A DNA stretch of 10,408 bases, from NCBI GenBank assembly GCA_020024325.1, contig JAHHTY010000063.1, positions 1 through 10,408 of the forward strand. Direction: 5' to 3'. Under the pieces are notes generated by a model. That model did no database searches. It saw only the letters and a program-made list of their open reading frames with translations, and was not told the DNA's origin. The DNA comes from Negativibacillus sp. (GTDB taxonomy: Bacteria; Bacillota; Clostridia; Oscillospirales; Ruminococcaceae). The translations under genes and the position numbers were made by a program. This document shows positions 1-6,371 of the stretch, one piece after another. Position 1 is the first letter of the stretch; each line of letters begins with the position of its first letter.

Positions 1-22
1 GTTATTATATATCCAACAAAAC

Positions 23-44
23 TCATGTGAATATATTCATATGA
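23..44. promoter_or_regulatory. Imperfect 22-bp palindrome in the operon leader
   Basis: The inner 12 bases (28-39, TGAATATATTCA) are a perfect palindrome. One G/T position on each side (27 and 40) breaks the symmetry, then four more bases on each side (23-26 and 41-44) pair again. It lies 39 bases before the start codon of the first gene. The arms could be an operator for a dimeric repressor or a weak AU-rich RNA hairpin. The inner core resembles an arginine-repressor box (TGAAT....ATTCA), but the centre has 2 bases where that box has 4, so I do not assign a regulator. A TATTAT at 3-8 could be a -10 element that would place the palindrome just after the transcription start, but its -35 partner would be outside the window. 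Confidence 0.4.
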
Positions 45-66
45 ACAAGTTCGCTGTTTTTTGACA

Positions 67-75
67 AAAGGAGGG
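67..75 (+). promoter_or_regulatory. Ribosome binding site of the first amidohydrolase gene
   Basis: AAAGGAGGG ends 7 bases before the ATG at 83. This near-perfect Shine-Dalgarno sequence fixes the start of the first gene. The rest of the 1-82 leader is AT-rich and holds only the palindrome at 23-44 and a run of six T at 57-62. Confidence 0.8.
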
Positions 76-82
76 AATATAA

Positions 83-1228
83 ATGTTTATTTTAAGAAAT
101 GGAATTGTCTGGAATGGTTTAGGAGGTGAACCTTTTCAGGCAGATATTCTTGTCAAAGACGGTATGATTCAAAAAATTGCTTCTGATATTTCTTGTAACG
201 AAGCCACAGAAATTGATGTAAGCGGGCAGATGATTTTGCCGGGATTTATTGATTCATTAAATGTCTACGGTTGTCGAGGACCCGGATGGGAAGCAAACGA
301 TATTGCAGAAAATTCTGATCCGATTTTACCAAACATGAATGTTGTTTTTTCGTTTGATCAGGATGGCATGAATTTTCAGGAACTTTATCGATATGGTGTG
401 ACAAGTTCCGGAATTGCACCATCACCATCTAACGTATTAGCGGGAAAAGCGGCGGCATTTTATTCTTACGGAAGACATCCCTACCAAATGTTAATCAAAG
501 AAAACATAGCACAAATTGCATCGGTAAGCGCAGCTACAAAGAAAACGTATGGACCGCAAACAAAAATGCCGATGACCAAAATGGGAGCCTTTTCACTCCT
601 TCGCGAAGCTCTTCTGAAAGCACAAAATTATGATTCCAATCAGAAATATGATGCAAAGTCAGATTCACTGATTTCTGTTTTGCAAGGCAAGACACCGTTG
701 TTTGTAAACTGTGCGACAAAATCAGAAATGAAGGGCATTTTACATATGCTGAAAGAATTCCCGAAAATCAAGGTGGTTTTAACCGGAGCATTTGGAATAG
801 ACGAATCTTTTACTGAAGTTGAGCAAGGCAAGATTGCGGTTATCTTGGGTGACCTCACAGATGCTTTTTCACCGTACGGAGAAACTGTCGAATTTAATGC
901 GGTAAAAAGTTTGCTGAAAAAAGGTGCTCAGATTGCTTGTTCATCCTGTGGAGACAGCAGTGCATCCGGAAAAGAGTCGCTTTTATGGAATGGGATTCAA
1001 TGGTATAAGAATGGCATTGATGCCAATAGCGTTTTGAAAGCAATGACCAGTACACCGGCAGAAATTTTAGGAATAGCGGATAAAACCGGTTCCTTGGAAG
1101 AGGGAAAAAGTGCTGATATGGTTATATGGAGTGACAACCCAATTAAAACATATCGGGCACAGGTAAAAGCTGTTTACATAAAAGGAGAAAGTCTTTTAGA
1201 AAAGGAGAGATATTCTTCATGTTGGTAA
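83..1228 (+). CDS. Amidohydrolase-family protein lacking metal ligands (probable pseudoenzyme)
   Basis: This 381-residue protein has the amidohydrolase fold of the imidazolonepropionase/prolidase-like group (COG1228 type). It has an N-terminal beta segment (FILRNGIVWNG, 2-12), the strand leading into the barrel (LPGFID, 52-57), a central MPMTKMG block (162-168), and the C-terminal GSLEEGKSADMVIW block (336-349). It aligns colinearly with the next gene over its whole length. At the four places where that neighbour has metal-binding residues it has others: HxH is L59-N-V61, the next His is N209, the following His is G235, and the Asp is C289, in a CSSC motif at 286-289 followed by GD. Hydrolysis by the usual metal mechanism is therefore unlikely. 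The frame is intact, the ribosome binding site is strong and its end overlaps the next gene by 10 bases, which argues against a decaying pseudogene. Inferred role: structural or regulatory partner of the active paralogue, or a binding protein. No signal peptide, so cytosolic. The fold is clear, the function is not. Confidence 0.85.
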   Translation: MFILRNGIVWNGLGGEPFQADILVKDGMIQKIASDISCNEATEIDVSGQMILPGFIDSLNVYGCRGPGWEANDIAENSDPILPNMNVVFSFDQDGMNFQELYRYGVTSSGIAPSPSNVLAGKAAAFYSYGRHPYQMLIKENIAQIASVSAATKKTYGPQTKMPMTKMGAFSLLREALLKAQNYDSNQKYDAKSDSLISVLQGKTPLFVNCATKSEMKGILHMLKEFPKIKVVLTGAFGIDESFTEVEQGKIAVILGDLTDAFSPYGETVEFNAVKSLLKKGAQIACSSCGDSSASGKESLLWNGIQWYKNGIDANSVLKAMTSTPAEILGIADKTGSLEEGKSADMVIWSDNPIKTYRAQVKAVYIKGESLLEKERYSSCW

Positions 1229-2358
1229 TTAAGAACGCTAAAATTTTTACATCTGCCGGAAAAATCTTTGAAAACGGAGATATTTTGATAGATGCAGATA
1301 AAATCATAAAAGTTGCAGATAAGATAGAAATTCCGGAAAACGCAGCAGTTATTGACGCAACAGGACTTACCGCTATACCGGGTATTGTAGATGCACACAG
1401 CCATATTGGAACTTTTAGTGTGGGCGGGGATCAAGATGCAAATGAAATGACAAAGAATGCTACCCCGGAAGTAGAAGTATTTTATGGAATTGATACAGAG
1501 TCAAAGGCATTTGGGCGGGTGCTCCGCTCCGGAATCACAACCTCGGCTATTGCACCGGGAAGTGGAAATGTTATTGGCGGATTGGTGTGTGCAGTTAAAT
1601 CATATGGTGATTCCATTGAAGATATGTGCATAAAAAATCCGGTAGCATTAAAGATGGCTCTTGGAGGCAATCCAAAAGGAGTATACGGAAAAAGAAATCA
1701 AATGCCGATGACCAGAATGGGCATTGCAGAGGTAATCCGTGAGAATTATATTCGGGCACAGGAATATTTAAGAAAAAAAGAGGCAGGAGAAGACGTTGCA
1801 TATGACCAGGGAATGGAAAACATCTGCAAGGTACTGAAAAGAGAAATTCCAATGAAGGTACATTGTGAGCAATTTGATATGTTGACCACAATTCGTATTT
1901 CAGAAGAGTTTAATGTGGAATTTACGTTAGACCATGCCTGGGGTGCAAGTGATTATTATGACGATATATCAAATGCCAAAAATTTGAGAGGCGTCATCTT
2001 TGGACCAATTGGGGTTTATCTTACTCCGGGAGAATGTGGCAAGGTGGATATTGACAGTCTAATTGAGCTGAATCGCAGAGGAGTATGCTGTTGTATTATG
2101 ACAGATGGACCTGTGATGAACCCCGATTTAATTGTTAATCAGGCAGGAGAGGTAGTCAGATTTGGCTTATCTCAGGAAAAAGCTTTGGAAATGATTACAA
2201 TCAATGCAGCAAAGATAATAGGGCTTCAGGACAGAATCGGTTCTATTGAAGAGGGAAAAGACGCTGATATTGTATTGTTTAAAGGCAGCCCGGCACTTGA
2301 TACAGATGCAAGGGCAGTGTGTACAATTGTAAATGGGAAAATTGCATACAAGGAATAA
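1219..2358 (+). CDS. Metal-dependent amidohydrolase (imidazolonepropionase/prolidase-like)
   Basis: This 379-residue cytosolic protein keeps the amidohydrolase metal-site residues: HSH (H60 and H62, in VDAHSHIG), H215 (MKVHCEQ), H239 (TLDHAWG) and D296 (MTDGP). It has the N-terminal and C-terminal beta-sandwich pieces (IDADKIIKVAD early; GSIEEGKDADIVLF at 341-354). Family members hydrolyse amide bonds in cyclic or N-blocked compounds or in dipeptides, including prolidase-like enzymes. Beside a peptide importer and an S9 peptidase, a role in the last step of peptide breakdown is likely, but the substrate is inferred only from context. The ATG at 1219 follows AAAGGAGAG (1201-1209) by 9 bases and overlaps the end of the first gene by 10 bases, so the pair is translationally coupled. 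An uncommon run of three cysteines (290-292) lies just before the Asp ligand. Generic database names such as amidohydrolase or imidazolonepropionase would both fit; HutI itself is unlikely because no histidine-utilisation genes are nearby. Confidence 0.9.
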   Translation: MLVIKNAKIFTSAGKIFENGDILIDADKIIKVADKIEIPENAAVIDATGLTAIPGIVDAHSHIGTFSVGGDQDANEMTKNATPEVEVFYGIDTESKAFGRVLRSGITTSAIAPGSGNVIGGLVCAVKSYGDSIEDMCIKNPVALKMALGGNPKGVYGKRNQMPMTRMGIAEVIRENYIRAQEYLRKKEAGEDVAYDQGMENICKVLKREIPMKVHCEQFDMLTTIRISEEFNVEFTLDHAWGASDYYDDISNAKNLRGVIFGPIGVYLTPGECGKVDIDSLIELNRRGVCCCIMTDGPVMNPDLIVNQAGEVVRFGLSQEKALEMITINAAKIIGLQDRIGSIEEGKDADIVLFKGSPALDTDARAVCTIVNGKIAYKE

Positions 2359-2359
2359 T

Positions 2360-2378
2360 TGTATGTAAAAAACATATA
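2360..2378 (+). promoter_or_regulatory. Small AT-rich inverted repeat before the binding-protein gene
   Basis: TATGT (2362-2366) and ACATA (2372-2376) can pair across an AAAAA loop. A G/T wobble (2361/2377) and a T-A pair (2360/2378) extend the stem to 7 pairs. It ends two bases before the AGGAGG at 2381-2386. It is short and AU-rich, so any effect on translation would be weak. The 35-base gap holds no terminator, so read-through from the amidohydrolase pair is expected. Confidence 0.25.
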
Positions 2379-2393
2379 TGAGGAGGAATATGA

Positions 2394-4160
2394 ATGAAAA
2401 AGAAACGACTATTTGCACTGATGGCGGCTTGTGTTATGCTGCTTTCATCGTGTGGACAAGCGGGAGATACCACAACAGGTTCTGTTGATGCGCAAGATCC
2501 GGCAGTTGAGAGTGAAAATTCAGGCGAAAACAGTGCGTACACAGGAGCAAAAGATTATCGTGGATGGACAACATCGATGGCAACTTTTAACCCACAGATG
2601 TATACAAACTCCAAATCCATGATGAATTTAGGATCTTTAGTAGCAATGGTGGCAAATAAAGATGGGGAAAACAAGTTGGAATTTGTTCCACATCATGCGT
2701 CAGAGCTGCCGACAACCTCAGATGGTGGTACTACATGGAATATAAAAATTCGAGATGGACTGACATGGAGCGACGGTACACCATTAAATGCAAAAACATA
2801 TGAGTATACAATGAAAATGCTGGTTGACCCAAAACTGGTCAATAAAAATGCAACTTATATGTTTGATACCTGCATTGTAAAAAATGCTAAAGAATATTTT
2901 AGCGGTCAATGTTCTTGGGAGGATGTTGGTGTAAAACTTGTTAACGATAATGAGTTAGAGGTAACACTGCAATATCCTGCAACAGAATTGGACTTTTACA
3001 CTTCAATTTGTTCATTGATTTGGCCGGTACAAGAAGAAATGTACGAAAAAAATATGAACGCAGACAGAACAAGCACCACTTATGGAACAACCTTAGAGAA
3101 CACACCTTCTGCAGGAATGTTTACCTTGGTAGAGTGGATTACAGATGGTCATGATAAATTTGTAAGAAATGATGAGGACCCTCTTGTAAAAGAAGGTTAT
3201 ATCAAAATCGACAGCATGACCAGACGCTACATTAAGGAAAATGCAACTAGATCGGAGATGTTCTTTAAAGGCGAACTGGACAACCACTCTTTGTTGGGAG
3301 ATGACTATATCCAGTACAAAAATGACCCTAGAGCAAACAAAATGCTTTCGCCAAACGTATGGGGATATTTTGTAAACGGAAAATCTAAAAACACCATTAT
3401 GCAAAATAAAGACTTTAGAAACGCATTGTACTTTGCAACACCACGTGAAAACATTGCTGAGGACGTATATAAACTGTATCCGCCGGCACCATATATCGTT
3501 TCCACCGGTATCTATGTAGGCGATCCGATTTCCGGAGGTCAATATTATAGAGATACTCCACAGGCAAAAGCTGTTGCAGAAAAATATGCTACCAACCCAG
3601 ATAAAGCAAAAGAATTATTCGATAAAGCATATCAGGCAAATGGCGGTACTCCTGTTTCTATTGAATATATCTACTTTGAGGGTCAGGAAGACCAGAAACG
3701 TCAGGCAGAAATTCTTCAGGAAACATTTGAAAACCTGTTTGGCAAAGACCGATTCACAATGTCACTTCGTGCTATGCCACCATCTTCCGCATATGATGTA
3801 TACAGAAGCGGTGAATATGATTTGGGCTTAGGTGTACGTCTTGCAAATGTATTTAATCCATGGGCTACGATGAATGTATGGACAAAAGGCTATACAGATA
3901 AGTATGTTACCGGATTTGAAAGTGATGAATTTGATAAATTGCAGTTTGATTGCGTTTATGGTGAGCTAGTAAATGATGTAGAGGGAAAAGTAAAAGCCCT
4001 TGCAAGAATGGAAGAACTGCTTCTGGATTACGGTGCCTTTGTACCGGTTATGCAGAACGATAATACTGTAATGTACAGTGACAGAATTACACTGGTAACA
4101 CAGGAATATCTCCCATTCGTAGGGTACGCTGAAACTCAGTGTGACATCACAGCTCCATAA
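2394..4160 (+). CDS. Peptide ABC transporter substrate-binding lipoprotein (SBP_bac_5 family, OppA/DppA-like)
   Basis: This 588-residue protein captures peptides outside the cell and hands them to the permease pair encoded downstream. Residues 1-19 are a lipoprotein signal peptide (MKKKR, then a hydrophobic core) ending in the lipobox LLSSC, with C20 as the predicted lipid-modified residue. A linker rich in Ser, Thr, Asp, Glu and Gly follows (about 21-52). The mature part is typical of SBP family 5. The signature region at 111-146 contains WNIKIRDGLTWSDGTPLNAK, and the family features WTTSMATFNPQMY (58-70) and NKDFRNALYFAT (in the middle) are visible. The length is usual for Gram-positive OppA proteins. 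The start is fixed by AGGAGG (2381-2386), 7 bases upstream of the ATG. The cognate transporter genes follow immediately, separated by a strong stem-loop that may raise the level of this mRNA segment. The family also contains nickel and other-substrate binders, but the peptidase in the operon favours peptides. Confidence 0.93.
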   Translation: MKKKRLFALMAACVMLLSSCGQAGDTTTGSVDAQDPAVESENSGENSAYTGAKDYRGWTTSMATFNPQMYTNSKSMMNLGSLVAMVANKDGENKLEFVPHHASELPTTSDGGTTWNIKIRDGLTWSDGTPLNAKTYEYTMKMLVDPKLVNKNATYMFDTCIVKNAKEYFSGQCSWEDVGVKLVNDNELEVTLQYPATELDFYTSICSLIWPVQEEMYEKNMNADRTSTTYGTTLENTPSAGMFTLVEWITDGHDKFVRNDEDPLVKEGYIKIDSMTRRYIKENATRSEMFFKGELDNHSLLGDDYIQYKNDPRANKMLSPNVWGYFVNGKSKNTIMQNKDFRNALYFATPRENIAEDVYKLYPPAPYIVSTGIYVGDPISGGQYYRDTPQAKAVAEKYATNPDKAKELFDKAYQANGGTPVSIEYIYFEGQEDQKRQAEILQETFENLFGKDRFTMSLRAMPPSSAYDVYRSGEYDLGLGVRLANVFNPWATMNVWTKGYTDKYVTGFESDEFDKLQFDCVYGELVNDVEGKVKALARMEELLLDYGAFVPVMQNDNTVMYSDRITLVTQEYLPFVGYAETQCDITAP

Positions 4161-4167
4161 ATAAACA

Positions 4168-4211
4168 TAATGATCCCGTACCTTCTCTCCTTCAAAGGTA
4201 CGGGATTATTA
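4168..4211 (+). promoter_or_regulatory. Strong intercistronic stem-loop between binding-protein and permease genes
   Basis: The arms ATCCCGTACCTT (4173-4184) and AAGGTACGGGAT (4195-4206) are perfect 12-base complements around a 10-base loop (4185-4194, CTCTCCTTCA). A G/T wobble at 4172/4207 and four A-T pairs (4168-4171 with 4208-4211) lengthen the stem to 17 pairs. It begins 7 bases after the stop codon of the lipoprotein gene. No T-run follows (the next bases are CCATCATACC), so it is not a normal intrinsic terminator on the + strand. A stem here typically protects the 3' end of the binding-protein message or marks a processing site, giving excess binding protein over permease. The loop also complements the downstream Shine-Dalgarno sequence (see findings). 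Confidence 0.75.
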
Positions 4212-4226
4212 CCATCATACCATGGA

Positions 4227-4233
4227 AAGGAGA
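4227..4233 (+). promoter_or_regulatory. Ribosome binding site of the first permease gene, complementary to the upstream hairpin loop
   Basis: AAGGAGA ends 7 bases before the TTG at 4241 and supports this non-ATG start. The same 7 bases are the exact reverse complement of TCTCCTT at 4186-4192 in the loop of the preceding stem-loop. Confidence 0.65.
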
Positions 4234-4240
4234 ATTAGAT

Positions 4241-5194
4241 TTGCTGAGATACATTGTTAAACGTGTGGTTGCAATGGCAATTACATTGTTCATTATTATT
4301 AGTTTAAGTTTTTTTGCAATACGTCTAATTCCGGGAGATGTTGCAGGTGAAAATGCTGCTCCGGAGATAAAAGCGGCAATGGAAGCAAGATATCATCTGG
4401 ATAGACCATTAGGGGAACAGTATGTAATTTTTATGAAAAATTTTCTTTCCTTCGATTTTGGAGAGTCTATGACATTATATCCGCGCAGACCTGTATTTGC
4501 TATCATTCGGGATAAGATACCACTGACCTTGATGCTGAATTTGTTTTCCTTGTGCTTAACCATTCCAATAGGACTGATCTGTGGAATTACGGCAGCTCTC
4601 AAGAAAAACACGGCGATAGACCATGCCATTTCGGCGATGGTAGTATTTAATGTTTCTGTTCCGGCATTTGTGTTTGCGTCTATTTTACAGTATATTTTTG
4701 CTTATCGATTAGGCTGGTTCCCGTTTTTGTTGAATCTTGATTCTTCGCTCTCGTTCTCTAAATTTGTTTCTATGATTTTACCGATTTTGGCTCTTTCATT
4801 TGGCGGTATTGCGACGATAACACGCTATATGAGAGCGGAATTGTTTGAAGCATTAAATTCGGATTATATGCTCCTCTCAAAATCAAAAGGTTTATCAAAG
4901 GTGCAGTCGACATTAAGACATGCTTTGAGAAACTCATTTATTCCTCTTTGTAATGTTATTATTCCGATGTTTATGGGTCTGTTAGGAGGATCGATGGTTG
5001 TTGAAAATATTTTTGGCATACCGGGAATCGGATCGCTAACAGCGGCATCTATTCAAACATCAGACTATTATCTGACGATTGCAGTTTTGTTCTTTTATTC
5101 CATTATTGGTCTTACTTCTATGCTGATTGTTGATCTGTCCTATGGTATAGTCGATCCAAGAATTAGAATCGGAGGAGGGAAGGTACGTGAGTAA
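4241..5194 (+). CDS. Peptide ABC transporter permease, DppB/OppB type
   Basis: This 317-residue inner-membrane protein is one of the two transmembrane halves of the Dpp/Opp importer. It starts with the conserved LRYIVKRVV and a first membrane helix (about 9-29), then the family's extracellular region with YHLDRPLGEQY (51-61) and FDFGESM (71-77). Five more hydrophobic segments follow (about 95-118, 131-153, 176-193, 232-256, 277-299). The ATPase-contacting EAA loop is at about 203-236 (EALNSDYMLLSKSKG onward), and the end carries DPRIR (305-309), all typical of DppB. The start is TTG, supported by AAGGAGA at 4227-4233. The next Met (residue 12) would cut the conserved N-terminus, so TTG is preferred. 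The reading frame overlaps the next permease by 8 bases. A weak start codon together with the upstream hairpin fits a subunit needed in lower amount than the binding protein. Confidence 0.93.
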   Translation: MLRYIVKRVVAMAITLFIIISLSFFAIRLIPGDVAGENAAPEIKAAMEARYHLDRPLGEQYVIFMKNFLSFDFGESMTLYPRRPVFAIIRDKIPLTLMLNLFSLCLTIPIGLICGITAALKKNTAIDHAISAMVVFNVSVPAFVFASILQYIFAYRLGWFPFLLNLDSSLSFSKFVSMILPILALSFGGIATITRYMRAELFEALNSDYMLLSKSKGLSKVQSTLRHALRNSFIPLCNVIIPMFMGLLGGSMVVENIFGIPGIGSLTAASIQTSDYYLTIAVLFFYSIIGLTSMLIVDLSYGIVDPRIRIGGGKVRE

Positions 5195-6359
5195 TAAAAA
5201 ACAACAAAAGTTGGAAGTTCCGGAACCGTTAGATGCAAAAAAAATATCGATGGAGAAAATTCCTTCGGAGATGTTTAAGAATGTGTCGGAAGAAAAAATA
5301 TTCGACCAAAACATCGAAGGAGAAGCCATTAGTTTCTTCAAAGATGCCTATCTTCGATTTAAGAAAAACAAAGCTGCTATTGGCGCCGCATGGATTATTT
5401 TGATTATTGTTTTCATGGCAATTTTTGCTCCGATGATGAGCCCATATCACTTTAGAGAACAGCATACCAATTTTGGAACACTGCCTCCACGAATTCCGGG
5501 CCTTGAAAAAATCGGAATTGCGGATGGCTGCACCACAATGGATTTGTTTGAAGCGGATTTGGAAGAATTCGGCGATGCCGTGAAAAAGATTAAGAGCGAA
5601 TACACCTGGAACTATAAGGGCAAAGAAATTAAAAAAGTGATTGCCGAAATTGATATGTATGAGTACAAGGATGCAAAAGAGCATTACTTCATCTTTGGAA
5701 CAGATAATATCGGAAGAGATTTGTTTGTAAGATTGTGGAGAGGAACAAGAATCTCTTTGCTGATTGGATTTGTGTCTGTTTTAATTAACTGTATCATTGG
5801 TGTTACTTATGGCTCTGTATCAGGATACTATGGCGGAAAAGTAGACATGGTTATGCAAAGATTTGCGGAAATATTGGGAGGAATTCCTTTCCTTGTTATG
5901 TCTATTTTGTTTATCATGGTTTTGGGTGCAGGCGTATCGTCCTTTATTTTGGTTCTGATTATTACAGGTTGGATTGGTATGAGCAGAATGATCAGAGCTC
6001 AGTTTTACCGATATAAAGATTATGAATATGTTATGGCATCCAGAACGATGGGTGCAAAGGACAGAACATTGATTTTTAGACATATTCTTCCAAATGCAAT
6101 TGGCCCTATTATTACACAGGCAACCTTTGCAGTACCATCGGCTATATTTTCAGAATCGTTTTTGTCCTATCTGGGTTTAGGTATTCAGGCACCGGAACCG
6201 TCTATCGGTGTTCTGTTGGCAGAAGGACAGAAAGTTCTTACAACAAGCCCGCATTTAACACTGTTTCCGGCGTTAGTTGTTTCAGCTTTGATGTTGGCGT
6301 TTAATATGTTTGGTAATGGTTTGAGAGATGCATTTGACCCAAGAATGAGAGGTTTGTAA
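5187..6359 (+). CDS. Peptide ABC transporter permease, DppC/OppC type, with enlarged extracellular region
   Basis: This 390-residue protein is the second transmembrane half of the importer. It has a charged cytosolic N-terminal tail of about 60 residues, a first helix at about 64-86, the conserved FGTDNIGRDLF (170-180), and further helices at about 188-211, 233-250, 252-266, 302-320 and 355-376. The EAA loop is around 280-303 (YVMASRTMGAKDRTLIFRH), and the family ending DAFDPRMRGL is present. About 85 residues, mostly charged (87-168), lie between the first helix and the GTDxxGRD motif. This is much longer than in E. coli DppC and explains most of the extra length over the usual roughly 300. 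GTG is chosen as start because GGAGGAGGG (5171-5179) lies just upstream and the next Met (residue 22, at 5250) has no ribosome binding site. The 8-base overlap with the previous gene implies coupled translation. Confidence 0.92.
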   Translation: MSNKKQQKLEVPEPLDAKKISMEKIPSEMFKNVSEEKIFDQNIEGEAISFFKDAYLRFKKNKAAIGAAWIILIIVFMAIFAPMMSPYHFREQHTNFGTLPPRIPGLEKIGIADGCTTMDLFEADLEEFGDAVKKIKSEYTWNYKGKEIKKVIAEIDMYEYKDAKEHYFIFGTDNIGRDLFVRLWRGTRISLLIGFVSVLINCIIGVTYGSVSGYYGGKVDMVMQRFAEILGGIPFLVMSILFIMVLGAGVSSFILVLIITGWIGMSRMIRAQFYRYKDYEYVMASRTMGAKDRTLIFRHILPNAIGPIITQATFAVPSAIFSESFLSYLGLGIQAPEPSIGVLLAEGQKVLTTSPHLTLFPALVVSALMLAFNMFGNGLRDAFDPRMRGL

Positions 6360-6371
6360 AGGAGAATCGAT

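Noticed and set aside
43..62. Short hairpin followed by six T as a terminator
   Set aside because: Only AACA/TGTT plus one G-C pair with a bulged A can form around a TTCG loop. This is too weak to call, though the T-run is real.
61..83. TTGACA at 61-66 with TATAAA at 78-83 as a promoter
   Set aside because: The spacing is only 11 bases instead of about 17, and the elements overlap the ribosome binding site and start codon. A proper -10 at 17-18 bases would lie inside the gene and reads TGTTTA or GTTTAT.
83..1228. First amidohydrolase gene as a decaying pseudogene
   Set aside because: The frame is full length without stops or frameshifts, has a strong ribosome binding site, keeps fold motifs and overlaps its paralogue. 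Only the catalytic positions changed.
1219..2358. Second amidohydrolase as true imidazolonepropionase (hutI)
   Set aside because: Only the family-level metal motifs support this. No other histidine-utilisation gene is nearby and the context is peptide import.
3093..3542. Antisense open frame of 149 codons inside the binding-protein gene
   Set aside because: It lies opposite a clear family gene, its protein resembles nothing I recognise, and it has no supported start. The same applies to the 151-codon antisense frame at 5229-5684.
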